Shown here: positions 1-5,568 of the stretch, in pieces
How positions within the stretch are numbered: the first letter of the stretch is position 1
Layout: every line of letters begins with the position of its first letter
NCBI GenBank assembly: GCA_945863785.1
Contig: CAMBAQ010000128.1
Location: 1 to 5,568, forward strand
Length of the DNA: 5,568 bases
DNA from: Chthoniobacter flavus
GTDB lineage: Bacteria > Verrucomicrobiota > Verrucomicrobiia > Chthoniobacterales > Terrimicrobiaceae
Direction: 5' to 3'
Translations under genes and position numbers: made by a program
Notes under the pieces: generated by a model
What the model was told of the DNA's origin: nothing
What the model saw: the letters and a program-made list of their open reading frames with translations, nothing else
Databases searched by the model: none

Positions 1-2
1 GA

Positions 3-401
3 TTCGAAGGAATGATGAAATACTGGGGGCATACCTTGGCAGAAGAGTCCCCTGAAAAGGGTTATCACATGACGCAAAGCCCGTCCATGGTGAGATGCGA
101 CATGCACGATTGTCCATCCAAGGGATTTCTGATCACAAACAACCTTCAGCAATACAAAGACTACTGCAACCACTGCATCGCCTGGATTCGGCCTGTGGTC
201 GAGCGGGCCGGCTTTTGTATCGATCATGAGCACAACCACCAAGGCCAATGCTGGTGGGAGTTTCGAGAGCAAGAGAACCCTTCACCAGCCTCGGAAACCG
301 GTGAGGTCTCCGGACAGCAGGATGTCCGGCATCTCCCGCATTGGCCGCAGAAAGATCACCACCGCTTTCCTGAAAAATCCGACTCCGATAAATCCCTATG
401 A
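3..401 (+). CDS. Cys/His-rich protein of unknown function, probably 5'-truncated by the window edge
   Basis: I do not recognise this family with confidence. The frame is open from base 3 to the TGA at 399-401. ATG codons lie at 12 and 15, but GAAGGA directly abuts the first, too close to act as a ribosome site, and the residues before it (FEG) read on smoothly, so the true start is probably upstream. Numbered from the ATG at 12, residues 1-86 look like real protein. They carry a CDMHDC motif (C29, C34), a CNHC pair (C52, C55), C69, then HEHNHQGQC (H72, H74, H76, C80) and WWEFR, which suggests metal binding or a thiol active site. The closing Gly-x-Cys-Trp pattern faintly recalls L-2-amino-thiazoline-4-carboxylate hydrolase-like proteins; this is a weak guess. 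From about residue 87 the chain becomes hydrophilic and compositionally odd, as if it read past its natural end. The stop overlaps the next start as ATGA, which suggests translational coupling. Confidence 0.6.
   Translation, partial: FEGMMKYWGHTLAEESPEKGYHMTQSPSMVRCDMHDCPSKGFLITNNLQQYKDYCNHCIAWIRPVVERAGFCIDHEHNHQGQCWWEFREQENPSPASETGEVSGQQDVRHLPHWPQKDHHRFPEKSDSDKSL
310..329 (+). repeat. short inverted repeat (hairpin) in the tail of the first gene
   Basis: CCGGAC at 310-315 pairs perfectly with GTCCGG at 324-329 around an 8-base loop. No T-run follows, so it does not look like an intrinsic terminator. It lies in the part of the first gene whose translation looks least protein-like. Six base pairs in GC-rich DNA can occur by chance, so the functional claim is weak. 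Confidence 0.3.
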
Positions 402-922
402 TCCTTGACACACTCACCCACTCCTCTAGCTACGCCAACCTTGGCCCGGACTTCGCAAAGGGATTCGCGTTTTTACATCAATTCGACGGCTCTCAAGCAA
501 CGGGACGCTATGAGATCGATGGGGAGAGGGTTTTCGCTCTCGTCCAGAAATACACAACGAAACCCGTTGAGAGCGCCCTCTTCGAAGCCCATCGCCGCTA
601 TAGCGACATCCAATTTGTCTTCAGCGGACGCGAAACCATCCTTTGGGCTCCGCTGGCCGCGATGAGCGAGCAGACCATGGCCTACGACGATGCCAAGGAT
701 GCCGCTCTTTGGAAATGCAACATACCGGATTTTACATCCTTGCAGCTTTCCACAGGCCAGATGGCCTTATTTTTTCCACAGGACGCCCATGCACCCTCGA
801 TCGACTGGGACGCATCCTGCGAAGTGGTGAAGGTGGTCGTAAAAGTGCAGGTGGAAATTAATGAAGTGGATGTATTCGGAAATGTGTGGCCTGCTCAGCC
901 GGCATCTCTTGGAGGGCGTTGA
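398..922 (+). CDS. YhcH/YjgK/YiaL family (DUF386) protein, EbgC/NanQ-like
   Basis: This is a cytoplasmic cupin-like protein of the DUF386 family, whose known members include EbgC (beta subunit of evolved beta-galactosidase) and NanQ (YhcH), a sialic acid anomerase. Family landmarks are in order: GRYEIDGERVFA (residues 36-47); FEAHRRYSDIQFVFSGRE (62-79), with the conserved E63, H65 and D70; FFPQDAHAP (125-133), with D129 and H131; and the closing strand VVKVVVKV (143-150). E63, H65 and H131 are the likely metal ligands, judged from family knowledge. Homologues usually end soon after that strand, at about 150-155 residues. This one continues to 174, and the extra tail is made by a DNA repeat found again at 3179. 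The ATG overlaps the preceding stop (ATGA) and has no Shine-Dalgarno sequence, fitting translational coupling. A role in sugar anomer handling is inferred; the actual sugar is unknown. Confidence 0.92.
   Translation: MILDTLTHSSSYANLGPDFAKGFAFLHQFDGSQATGRYEIDGERVFALVQKYTTKPVESALFEAHRRYSDIQFVFSGRETILWAPLAAMSEQTMAYDDAKDAALWKCNIPDFTSLQLSTGQMALFFPQDAHAPSIDWDASCEVVKVVVKVQVEINEVDVFGNVWPAQPASLGGR
851..907 (+). repeat. imperfect direct repeat, copy A (3' end of the DUF386 gene)
   Basis: These 57 bases match 3179-3236 at about 46 positions with one single-base gap. The match starts with GTGGAAAT at the point where DUF386 proteins normally end and runs to the codons for AQPAS; similarity fades on both sides. 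Here the repeat is translated and supplies the extra C-terminal tail containing VDVFGNVWPAQPAS. Confidence 0.8.
911..916 (+). promoter_or_regulatory. Shine-Dalgarno site for the acyltransferase gene
   Basis: GGAGGG lies inside the last codons of the DUF386 gene, with nine bases between it and a TTG at 926. It is the only strong ribosome site seen before any gene here. It decides for TTG over the in-frame GTG at 965, and no in-frame ATG occurs until about residue 83. Confidence 0.75.
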
Positions 923-925
923 TAT

Positions 926-2053
926 TTGAAAACAGATCCCGGATGGATTTTAGAAAAAGGTGCTGTGTCGAAGCTCCTGGAGAGCCTTGGATTCGACACC
1001 CCCGTGATTCATTTTTTGGATGCAGCTGCGAGCAAGGTCGCCGGAGACGCCGCGCTCAAACGTACGTTCCTCGAACTTGCGGGCGATTGGGTCGAGGGCT
1101 CTATCCCGGATGCTCCAGCGGGGACAGAGTCGGAAATCAGCGCGCTCATCGCCGTCGCGGGGTATCCAAAAATGCTCGCCGCTCATCGCGCCCGGCAAAT
1201 ACCAGATTCTATTTCGGTTGCGACCGCCCAGGATTTGCAGAGGTGGATCACGAGGCCCGAATCCGCCGGTGGGAAGTGGGAGTTCCGGCACTTGCGATGG
1301 CTTGGGAGCCATGTCCACCAAATGCTGTTAGAGATCGGGAGGCTTCAATTTATCGCCCTGCCGTTCGGTTCCCCCTACCGGGTTTTTCACGGAAAATCCT
1401 CGACTCAACAAACGATGGTTTTTGCGGAGGCCAGCCTCGAATGCTCGCGCGACGGATGGCTCGAAAAGTCGGCCGACGGCTTTATCACAAGCTATGTTTT
1501 GACCCCCGATGAACTGCGCGGCCATCCCGTGGATCCGGCATCCGGGCAGATTAGCCGAGAGACGGCGAGCCTCCCGGTCCGCGACTACGACATGTGTCTG
1601 AGCAGGGAATCGATAGCCCTGCATGTGCATATTCCTTCAGGGCAGCCTCTGACGCTTTCCGATTGCGCAGACTCCTTTCGGCGTGCCGGAAATATTTACC
1701 GATGTCACTTTCCCGAGCTCGACTGGCGGGCCTTCTGTTGCACCTCATGGCTCCTCGACCGGGAGCTCTGGCAGTGCCTCCCGCCACACTCCAATATCCA
1801 GAGCTTTGGAAACCTTTTTTTTCCACTAGCCACTCCGGGGAACAACTGCGATCAACTGATGGAGCGCGTGCTGGATGGCACCACCGACTGGCGAACGCTC
1901 ACGCCAAAAACCTCGCTGCAAAAAGCGGTTCTCAAACACCTCCATGAGGGACACCGCTTCCGAACGACCAGCGGTTTTATCCTCCGAACGAGTGAGCCTG
2001 AAAGCGCGTTTAACGCAGTCAGCTTAACTCTCCCAATCTTTCAGAAACAATGA
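926..2053 (+). CDS. GNAT-like acyltransferase, NAT_N plus GNAT_C domain architecture
   Basis: This resembles the 'acyltransferase domain-containing protein' family, with an N-terminal NAT_N region and a C-terminal GNAT_C region. The helical N-terminal part covers roughly residues 1-120. The bridge has WEFRHLRWLG (118-127) followed by GRLQF (138-142), the family's marker before the GNAT core. The C-terminal part has ALHVHIPSGQPLT (231-243), then WRAFCCTSWLLDRELWQCLP (267-286) and SNIQSFGNLF (289-298), all typical of GNAT_C. The 375-residue length suits a complete protein, and there is no signal peptide, so it should be cytoplasmic. The reaction is expected to be acyl transfer from acyl-CoA, with no known acceptor. 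The gene starts at TTG, three bases after the DUF386 stop and behind a strong GGAGGG, so the two are almost certainly co-transcribed. Its position among sugar genes suggests a sugar-derived acceptor, by inference only. Confidence 0.88.
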   Translation: MKTDPGWILEKGAVSKLLESLGFDTPVIHFLDAAASKVAGDAALKRTFLELAGDWVEGSIPDAPAGTESEISALIAVAGYPKMLAAHRARQIPDSISVATAQDLQRWITRPESAGGKWEFRHLRWLGSHVHQMLLEIGRLQFIALPFGSPYRVFHGKSSTQQTMVFAEASLECSRDGWLEKSADGFITSYVLTPDELRGHPVDPASGQISRETASLPVRDYDMCLSRESIALHVHIPSGQPLTLSDCADSFRRAGNIYRCHFPELDWRAFCCTSWLLDRELWQCLPPHSNIQSFGNLFFPLATPGNNCDQLMERVLDGTTDWRTLTPKTSLQKAVLKHLHEGHRFRTTSGFILRTSEPESAFNAVSLTLPIFQKQ

Positions 2054-2084
2054 AACTCCACTCCAACCCCATATAAAAAACTTT

Positions 2085-3167
2085 ATGAAACTCGGCATTA
2101 TTGGATTCGGCGGCAGGATGAACAGCATGGTGAACACCCTGCTCAAAGCAGAACCGCAGCTCACGGTCGTGGGCTTCGTGGATACCGCCCCGGAGGCCGC
2201 ATTAGCGCGCGTTCCGGAGAAAGATCGCGGGTCAGTGGGAGTTTTTCAAACGATTGGGGAGATGGTCGAGGCCACGCGACCGGACGCCCTGGCGATTGGT
2301 AGCCGCTGCGACAGCCATGCGCGGCTCGCGATCGAGGCATCCGCTTTCGGCCTGCCACTCTTTTTGGAAAAGCCGGTGGCGACGCGGATGGAAGATGCCC
2401 TGGCATTGGAGGAGGCGTTCCGAAGCGACCCGTGCCCGGTGCTGGTGAGCTTTCCGCTACGGGCATCGCTGGTCTGCCAGCAGGCCAAGCGGCTGCTCGA
2501 TTTAAAAACCGCAGGCGGCATCGAGCACCTGCTGGCCGTGAACTACGTCCCTTACGGAAAAAACTATTTCGACATGTGGTATCGGGACTATTCGGTCACC
2601 CAAGGCCTGTTCATCCAGAAGGCCACCCATGACTTCGACTACCTTGCCTTTCTGGCCGGTGCCCCGATCACGAGGGTCGCGGCGATGAGTTCCTGCGGGC
2701 GTGTCCACCAGGACGCCAGCCGCAAGTCGGAACCTCTGAATCCCGACGTGCAGTATTTCGAGAGCATCGGCTTTCCGGAAACGGGGATGAACGAGGACTC
2801 ATCGAGCGCGCTGCTGGAGTTTGCCAACGGGGCGAAGGGCGTTTACACACAGGTCTTTTTCTCCAAGCGCGGGGCCAAGCGAGGAGCGGTCGTCTCCGGT
2901 CTCCACGGCAAGGTCGAGTTCGATTTTTATACCGGAGAAATCCGGGGAACAAGGCACCGCGAACCGGTCAACACGCTCGTCACGATCGAAGGCAAGGATG
3001 CGCACTTCGGTGGTGACGCGAGATTGGCCGAAAACTTTTTGGCCATGGTGCGGGACGGGGCTCCCTCCCTCGCTCCTCTGCGCACGGGCCTACAAAGCGT
3101 CTATGCCTGCCTGGCCGCCAAGGCCTCCGCCGAACTCGGGCAGTTCCTCGACGTTCGACAGGTGTGA
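2085..3167 (+). CDS. Gfo/Idh/MocA family NAD(P)-dependent sugar oxidoreductase
   Basis: This is a cytoplasmic dehydrogenase of the glucose-fructose oxidoreductase/inositol dehydrogenase family, which oxidises, reduces or epimerises sugars and cyclitols. The Rossmann fold opens with KLGIIGFGGRM (residues 2-12), and D33 in GFVDTAPE ends the second strand, favouring NAD over NADP. The family signature LEKPVA (94-99) includes the catalytic-type K96. KATHDFDYL (179-187) carries H182 and D185 at the position of the usual active-site His-Asp pair. The C-terminal GGDARLAENFLAMVRDG and the SVYACLAAKASAE helix are typical of the family's end. The 360 residues make a full-length enzyme. The ATG lies 31 bases after the acyltransferase stop behind an A-rich stretch with no Shine-Dalgarno sequence. 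The substrate cannot be read from the sequence; neighbours point to a sugar freed from a glycan. Confidence 0.95.
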   Translation: MKLGIIGFGGRMNSMVNTLLKAEPQLTVVGFVDTAPEAALARVPEKDRGSVGVFQTIGEMVEATRPDALAIGSRCDSHARLAIEASAFGLPLFLEKPVATRMEDALALEEAFRSDPCPVLVSFPLRASLVCQQAKRLLDLKTAGGIEHLLAVNYVPYGKNYFDMWYRDYSVTQGLFIQKATHDFDYLAFLAGAPITRVAAMSSCGRVHQDASRKSEPLNPDVQYFESIGFPETGMNEDSSSALLEFANGAKGVYTQVFFSKRGAKRGAVVSGLHGKVEFDFYTGEIRGTRHREPVNTLVTIEGKDAHFGGDARLAENFLAMVRDGAPSLAPLRTGLQSVYACLAAKASAELGQFLDVRQV

Positions 3168-3313
3168 CAGGGAATGACGTGGAAATCCAATGCGGTGGAT
3201 GTCTTCGGACATGTTTGACATGCGCAGCCGGCCTCGCGGTTATCCCGCACGCGATCACCTGCTGGTTTTGAGATATGACCAGATGCAGTGAGTTGACCCC
3301 TGTCGAGAAGTGG
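3168..3313 (+). other. 146-base intergenic region without a visible promoter or terminator
   Basis: This is the longest gap between genes in the window. I see no stem followed by a T-run and no convincing -35/-10 pair, so the downstream DUF4838 gene may be read from the same transcript. It contains the second copy of the direct repeat. Possible weak elements are the small stem GCGG-TTATC-CCGC near 3235-3247 and the tandem GACATG units near 3208-3221; neither is long enough to support a claim. Confidence 0.5.
3179..3236 (+). pseudogene. imperfect direct repeat, copy B: decayed copy of the DUF386 gene's 3' end
   Basis: This stretch begins 11 bases after the oxidoreductase stop and matches 851-907 at about 80 percent of positions, with one single-base gap. 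From 3195 it reads VDVFGHV, a TGA stop, then HAQPAS, against VDVFGNVWPAQPAS in the intact gene. Over those 14 codons I count eight base differences, six at third positions, and one of these turns TGG into TGA. That pattern suggests both copies were once under coding selection. It could instead be a short repeat element that happens to lie at two gene ends, since no similarity is seen to the rest of the DUF386 gene. Confidence 0.6.
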
Positions 3314-3382
3314 ATGAAGAAACCTTGCATGAAAAAGCTGATGCTGTTGCTGACCTTCTGTTTCACTCTCCCCCTGTCGGCA
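3314..3382 (+). other. Sec signal peptide of the DUF4838 protein
   Basis: The N-terminus has lysines (MKKPCMKK), a hydrophobic core (LMLLLTFCFTLPL) and a signal peptidase I-type end, LSA before TQ, putting the cut after residue 23. The cysteine in the core is preceded by Thr-Phe, which does not fit a lipobox, so a lipoprotein is unlikely. Confidence 0.75.
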
Positions 3383-5568
3383 ACGCAGCTCGTGAAGGAC
3401 GGCAAGGCGACAGCCGAAATTGTTATCTCGAAAGATGCCAATCCAATAGTAAATACCGCCGCAACGGAATTTCAGGGCATCATCGAAAAAATGTCGGGGG
3501 CCAAACTGGAGATCGTGGGCGAGCCCAGTGGCAAGTTCCAAACCAAGGTCTGGTTCGGCGAGAACGAGATGACGCGGAAACTCGGCCTGGACTTGAAGGA
3601 TGTCAAATTCGATGGATACAAAATCATCGTCAAAGGCGACAACATCATTGCAGCCGGGGTCGATATCGAATGGTATAAATACTACGCTTTGAGCGAGGAC
3701 AACCTCTACAAGGTCTCTGACAAATGGTTGGCGCATACTGGTGGACACAAGTGGCGCTCGCCGATGTTTATGGAGGGCCTCCGCAGCCAATGCCGTGAAA
3801 AAGATGTCTCCAAGAGCCTTGGTTTTCACGATGGCATTGATTCCACCGGCACCATTTTTGCCTCCTACGCGCTACTCGAACAACTCGGATTCCGCTGGTA
3901 TATGCCGTTCGCCGATATCGGGCAGGTCATCCCTGAGAAGAAGGACATTGTCTTTGCCGATCAGGACATCAAGAGCGAACCGGCATTTCGCTACCGCAAC
4001 TGGAGCCACTGGCGCGGCTGCCGCGATGAGGCCATGTGGTTCAAGTCGCTTGGCGCCGGCATGAGCGAATTCATATTCTTTTACCATGCCGCAGGCCGAA
4101 TTCTTGACGGAAAAGAAGACCCCGAGTGTGCCGGCAAGGTCAACGGCAAGACCGATTTCCATGCGCCGAAGCTCTCCGGCGAAAAGTTCCGGTCAACATT
4201 CCTGCAGTATCTCGAGTTCGCCAATACCTTCTATCCAAAAATGCTCCCGTATGTCAGCTTCAACCAACCCGATGGATGGAGCACGCTGGACGACGAGGAT
4301 ATCGCCAACGGATGGGACAAAGTGAAAGAGCGCGGCGAGTCCGGGCGCTACAGCGACTACGCCTGGGAGTTCAACATGAACATGCTCGAGCGCTATAATA
4401 AGAAATATCCCGGCAACAAACAGCGCAAAGCCTTCTACGCCTACTCCGGCACGGTAGGTGTTCCCTCCCAGCTCAAAGGCCAGTTCATCCCGGAAGATAT
4501 GACCTGTGTTTTCTGCAACACAACGGCCTATGACCACCTGAATCCCGAGTTCACCGGAATCATGAAGGAGTGGTTCCAGTGCGTGAAGGAGCCGGAACAG
4601 TTCATCTACTACGACTACCTTTACGACCGCGGTCCTCATCGCAATTATCCACCTACTCCGTATATTTTTACAGAAAACCTGAAGCAGCTTTTCAAAAACG
4701 TCACACCCGACAAATGCCAGGGATTCCTGCTTGAATACGACAGTCCTGGCGACGCCGCGAGTTTGTCAAAAGAGGAAAACCGCAACACCAACATCGGCTT
4801 CCCGGCAGAGACACACCTCATGATGTATCTCTACTCTAAGCTGATGTGGAATCCGAAGCTGGATGTGGACAAGCTCCTCGCCGAATACTACACGCTCTAC
4901 TACGGACCCGCAGCGGAAGAGATGAAGGCGCTGGATCAGTTCAGCGAGGAAATCTGGATGAGGAAAGCCCCGCGCCGCGTAACGGCGTCCTCCGGAAACA
5001 TCAAAGAGGAGGATGTCACGAAGCTCTACGACATGCTCGGCAAGGCTCGCGCCAAGGTCCAGCCGGACAGCATCTATGCGAAAAGGATCGACCGACTCGC
5101 CTATGAGATGGAGCCCCTCAAGAGGCTCTTTGCCAACCTCCAGCGCAAAGGGCCAACCATCCAGGCCGGACGCTTTGCCGAAAATGTGAAGTGCGATGGC
5201 GACCTTTCCAAAGACTTCTGGAATAATGTGCCCTTCATCCCGCTCAAGGATATGTATACAGGCGGCAAGCCGACCGAGTGTTCCACTTCCGTTGGGTTCC
5301 GAGCCACGCCGACCGCCCTTTACATCGCCATCACGTGCCGCGAGCCAAAAATGGACTACCTCCATGACCGCACGAAAACCCGCGACAACTCGGGCGTCCA
5401 AGCCGATGATTTTGTGGAGATTCGCTTGGAGACTCCGAACGGACGCATGCCTGTCATCAACATCAACCCCGCTGGCGCGATATTTGACCAAGACGCCACG
5501 GACCCGAATGTCGCCAACCTGCCGGAAGTCTACAGCGTGAGCGATTATGCCGTAAAGACATATCCCGA
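3314..5568 (+). CDS. secreted DUF4838 protein with C-terminal CBM9-like region (3' end beyond the window)
   Basis: This looks like a glycoside-hydrolase-like DUF4838 protein; members are common in polysaccharide-use loci, but their catalysis is poorly defined. About 751 codons are present with no stop. Numbered from the ATG at 3314: a signal peptide (1-23); a small N-terminal domain with AATEFQGIIEKMSGA (49-63), like the accessory domains of GH67 and GH20 enzymes; GTIFASYALLEQLGFRWYMP (179-198), a DUF4838 hallmark; and the core with SFNQPDGW (315-322) and GRYSDYAWEFNMNMLERY (345-362). From about 627, DGDLSKDFW (628-636), alternating strands, DDFVEIRLE and INPAGAIFD (717-725) resemble a CBM9-type carbohydrate-binding fold. 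In-frame ATGs also occur at 3275 and 3329. 3314 and 3329 both give a good signal peptide, while 3275 would add a long polar leader. None has a strong ribosome site. The protein should act outside the cytoplasm and supply sugars to the enzymes upstream. Confidence 0.93.
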   Translation, partial: MKKPCMKKLMLLLTFCFTLPLSATQLVKDGKATAEIVISKDANPIVNTAATEFQGIIEKMSGAKLEIVGEPSGKFQTKVWFGENEMTRKLGLDLKDVKFDGYKIIVKGDNIIAAGVDIEWYKYYALSEDNLYKVSDKWLAHTGGHKWRSPMFMEGLRSQCREKDVSKSLGFHDGIDSTGTIFASYALLEQLGFRWYMPFADIGQVIPEKKDIVFADQDIKSEPAFRYRNWSHWRGCRDEAMWFKSLGAGMSEFIFFYHAAGRILDGKEDPECAGKVNGKTDFHAPKLSGEKFRSTFLQYLEFANTFYPKMLPYVSFNQPDGWSTLDDEDIANGWDKVKERGESGRYSDYAWEFNMNMLERYNKKYPGNKQRKAFYAYSGTVGVPSQLKGQFIPEDMTCVFCNTTAYDHLNPEFTGIMKEWFQCVKEPEQFIYYDYLYDRGPHRNYPPTPYIFTENLKQLFKNVTPDKCQGFLLEYDSPGDAASLSKEENRNTNIGFPAETHLMMYLYSKLMWNPKLDVDKLLAEYYTLYYGPAAEEMKALDQFSEEIWMRKAPRRVTASSGNIKEEDVTKLYDMLGKARAKVQPDSIYAKRIDRLAYEMEPLKRLFANLQRKGPTIQAGRFAENVKCDGDLSKDFWNNVPFIPLKDMYTGGKPTECSTSVGFRATPTALYIAITCREPKMDYLHDRTKTRDNSGVQADDFVEIRLETPNGRMPVININPAGAIFDQDATDPNVANLPEVYSVSDYAVKTYP
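5192..5568 (+). other. CBM9-like carbohydrate-binding region in the DUF4838 protein
   Basis: Residues from about 627 to the window edge follow the CBM9-like pattern. An opening CDGDLSKDFW is followed by ALYIAITCREPK, a charged loop, DDFVEIRLE, and VININPAGAIFDQD near the end. The opening tryptophan (W636) and the NPAG turn (718-721) are the clearest landmarks. This region probably anchors the enzyme to its glycan. The assignment rests on pattern recognition only, and the domain may continue past the edge. Confidence 0.65.

Noticed and set aside
310..329. Hairpin as a transcription terminator
   Set aside because: The stem is only six pairs, has no following T-run, and lies inside an open frame coupled to the next gene.
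886..1512. 208-codon plus-strand frame overlapping the acyltransferase
   Set aside because: Its translation is rich in Arg, Cys and Gly without domain features, whereas the overlapping frame has the NAT_N/GNAT_C landmarks and a strong ribosome site.
3230..3300. Promoter-like TTGAGA and TTGACC hexamers before the DUF4838 gene
   Set aside because: No matching -10 element occurs at proper spacing, so I do not call a promoter.
3314..3382. Possible lipoprotein signal in the DUF4838 protein
   Set aside because: The cysteine at residue 16 is preceded by Leu-Thr-Phe, which does not fit a lipobox, and a better signal peptidase I site follows at LSA.
3101..3829. 242-codon open frame on the minus strand
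   Set aside because: It spans the end of the oxidoreductase, the intergenic repeat and the start of the DUF4838 gene in antisense. Its translation matches no family I know, while both plus-strand genes have clear motifs throughout.
4193..4639. 148-codon open frame on the minus strand
   Set aside because: It is antisense to well-conserved DUF4838 core sequence, with no independent sign of coding.
4766..5491. 241-codon open frame on the minus strand inside the DUF4838 gene
   Set aside because: It is a typical antisense shadow in GC-rich coding DNA; the plus strand here has a continuous DUF4838 and CBM9-like reading.
1..5568. CRISPR array, tRNA, rRNA, transposase or integrase
   Set aside because: I saw no regularly spaced repeats, no recognisable tRNA or rRNA sequence and no mobile-element protein on either strand.

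Overview
The window reads as one continuous set of plus-strand genes from a bacterial carbohydrate-use locus. It holds three complete genes (2, 3 and 4), one gene running off the right edge (5), and one at the left edge that probably begins outside the window (1). The DNA is moderately GC-rich. Gene starts mostly lack a Shine-Dalgarno sequence (one clear exception precedes a TTG start). The combination of a DUF4838 secreted protein, a NAT_N/GNAT_C-type acyltransferase, a Gfo/Idh/MocA oxidoreductase and a YhcH-type sugar protein recalls Verrucomicrobia, Lentisphaerae or Kiritimatiellae (PVC group). That placement is an inference from gene content, not a proof.

Layout: (1) 3-401, a Cys/His-rich protein of unknown function; (2) 398-922, a YhcH/YjgK/YiaL (DUF386, EbgC/NanQ-like) protein whose ATG overlaps the previous stop as ATGA; (3) 926-2053, a two-domain GNAT-like acyltransferase starting at TTG behind GGAGGG; (4) 2085-3167, a Gfo/Idh/MocA sugar oxidoreductase; a 146-base gap; (5) 3314 to the right edge, a secreted DUF4838 protein with a CBM9-like C-terminal region. 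Spacings between genes 1 to 4 are -4, 3 and 31 bases, and no terminator is visible, so one transcript is likely, possibly including gene 5.

How the genes may work together (inference): the exported DUF4838/CBM9-like protein would bind or cut a glycan outside the cytoplasm. Inside, the DUF386 protein would handle sugar anomers, the Gfo/Idh/MocA enzyme would oxidise or epimerise a sugar, and the acyltransferase would modify a sugar or related metabolite. The substrate cannot be named from this window.

The most unusual signal is an imperfect direct repeat of about 57 bases (about 46 matching positions and one single-base gap). One copy forms the extra C-terminal tail of the DUF386 gene (851-907) and the other lies just after the oxidoreductase stop codon (3179-3236). 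In one frame the copies read VDVFGNVWPAQPAS and VDVFGHV*HAQPAS, with most differences at third codon positions. The second copy therefore looks like a decayed fragment of coding sequence, and the two copies bracket exactly genes 3 and 4.
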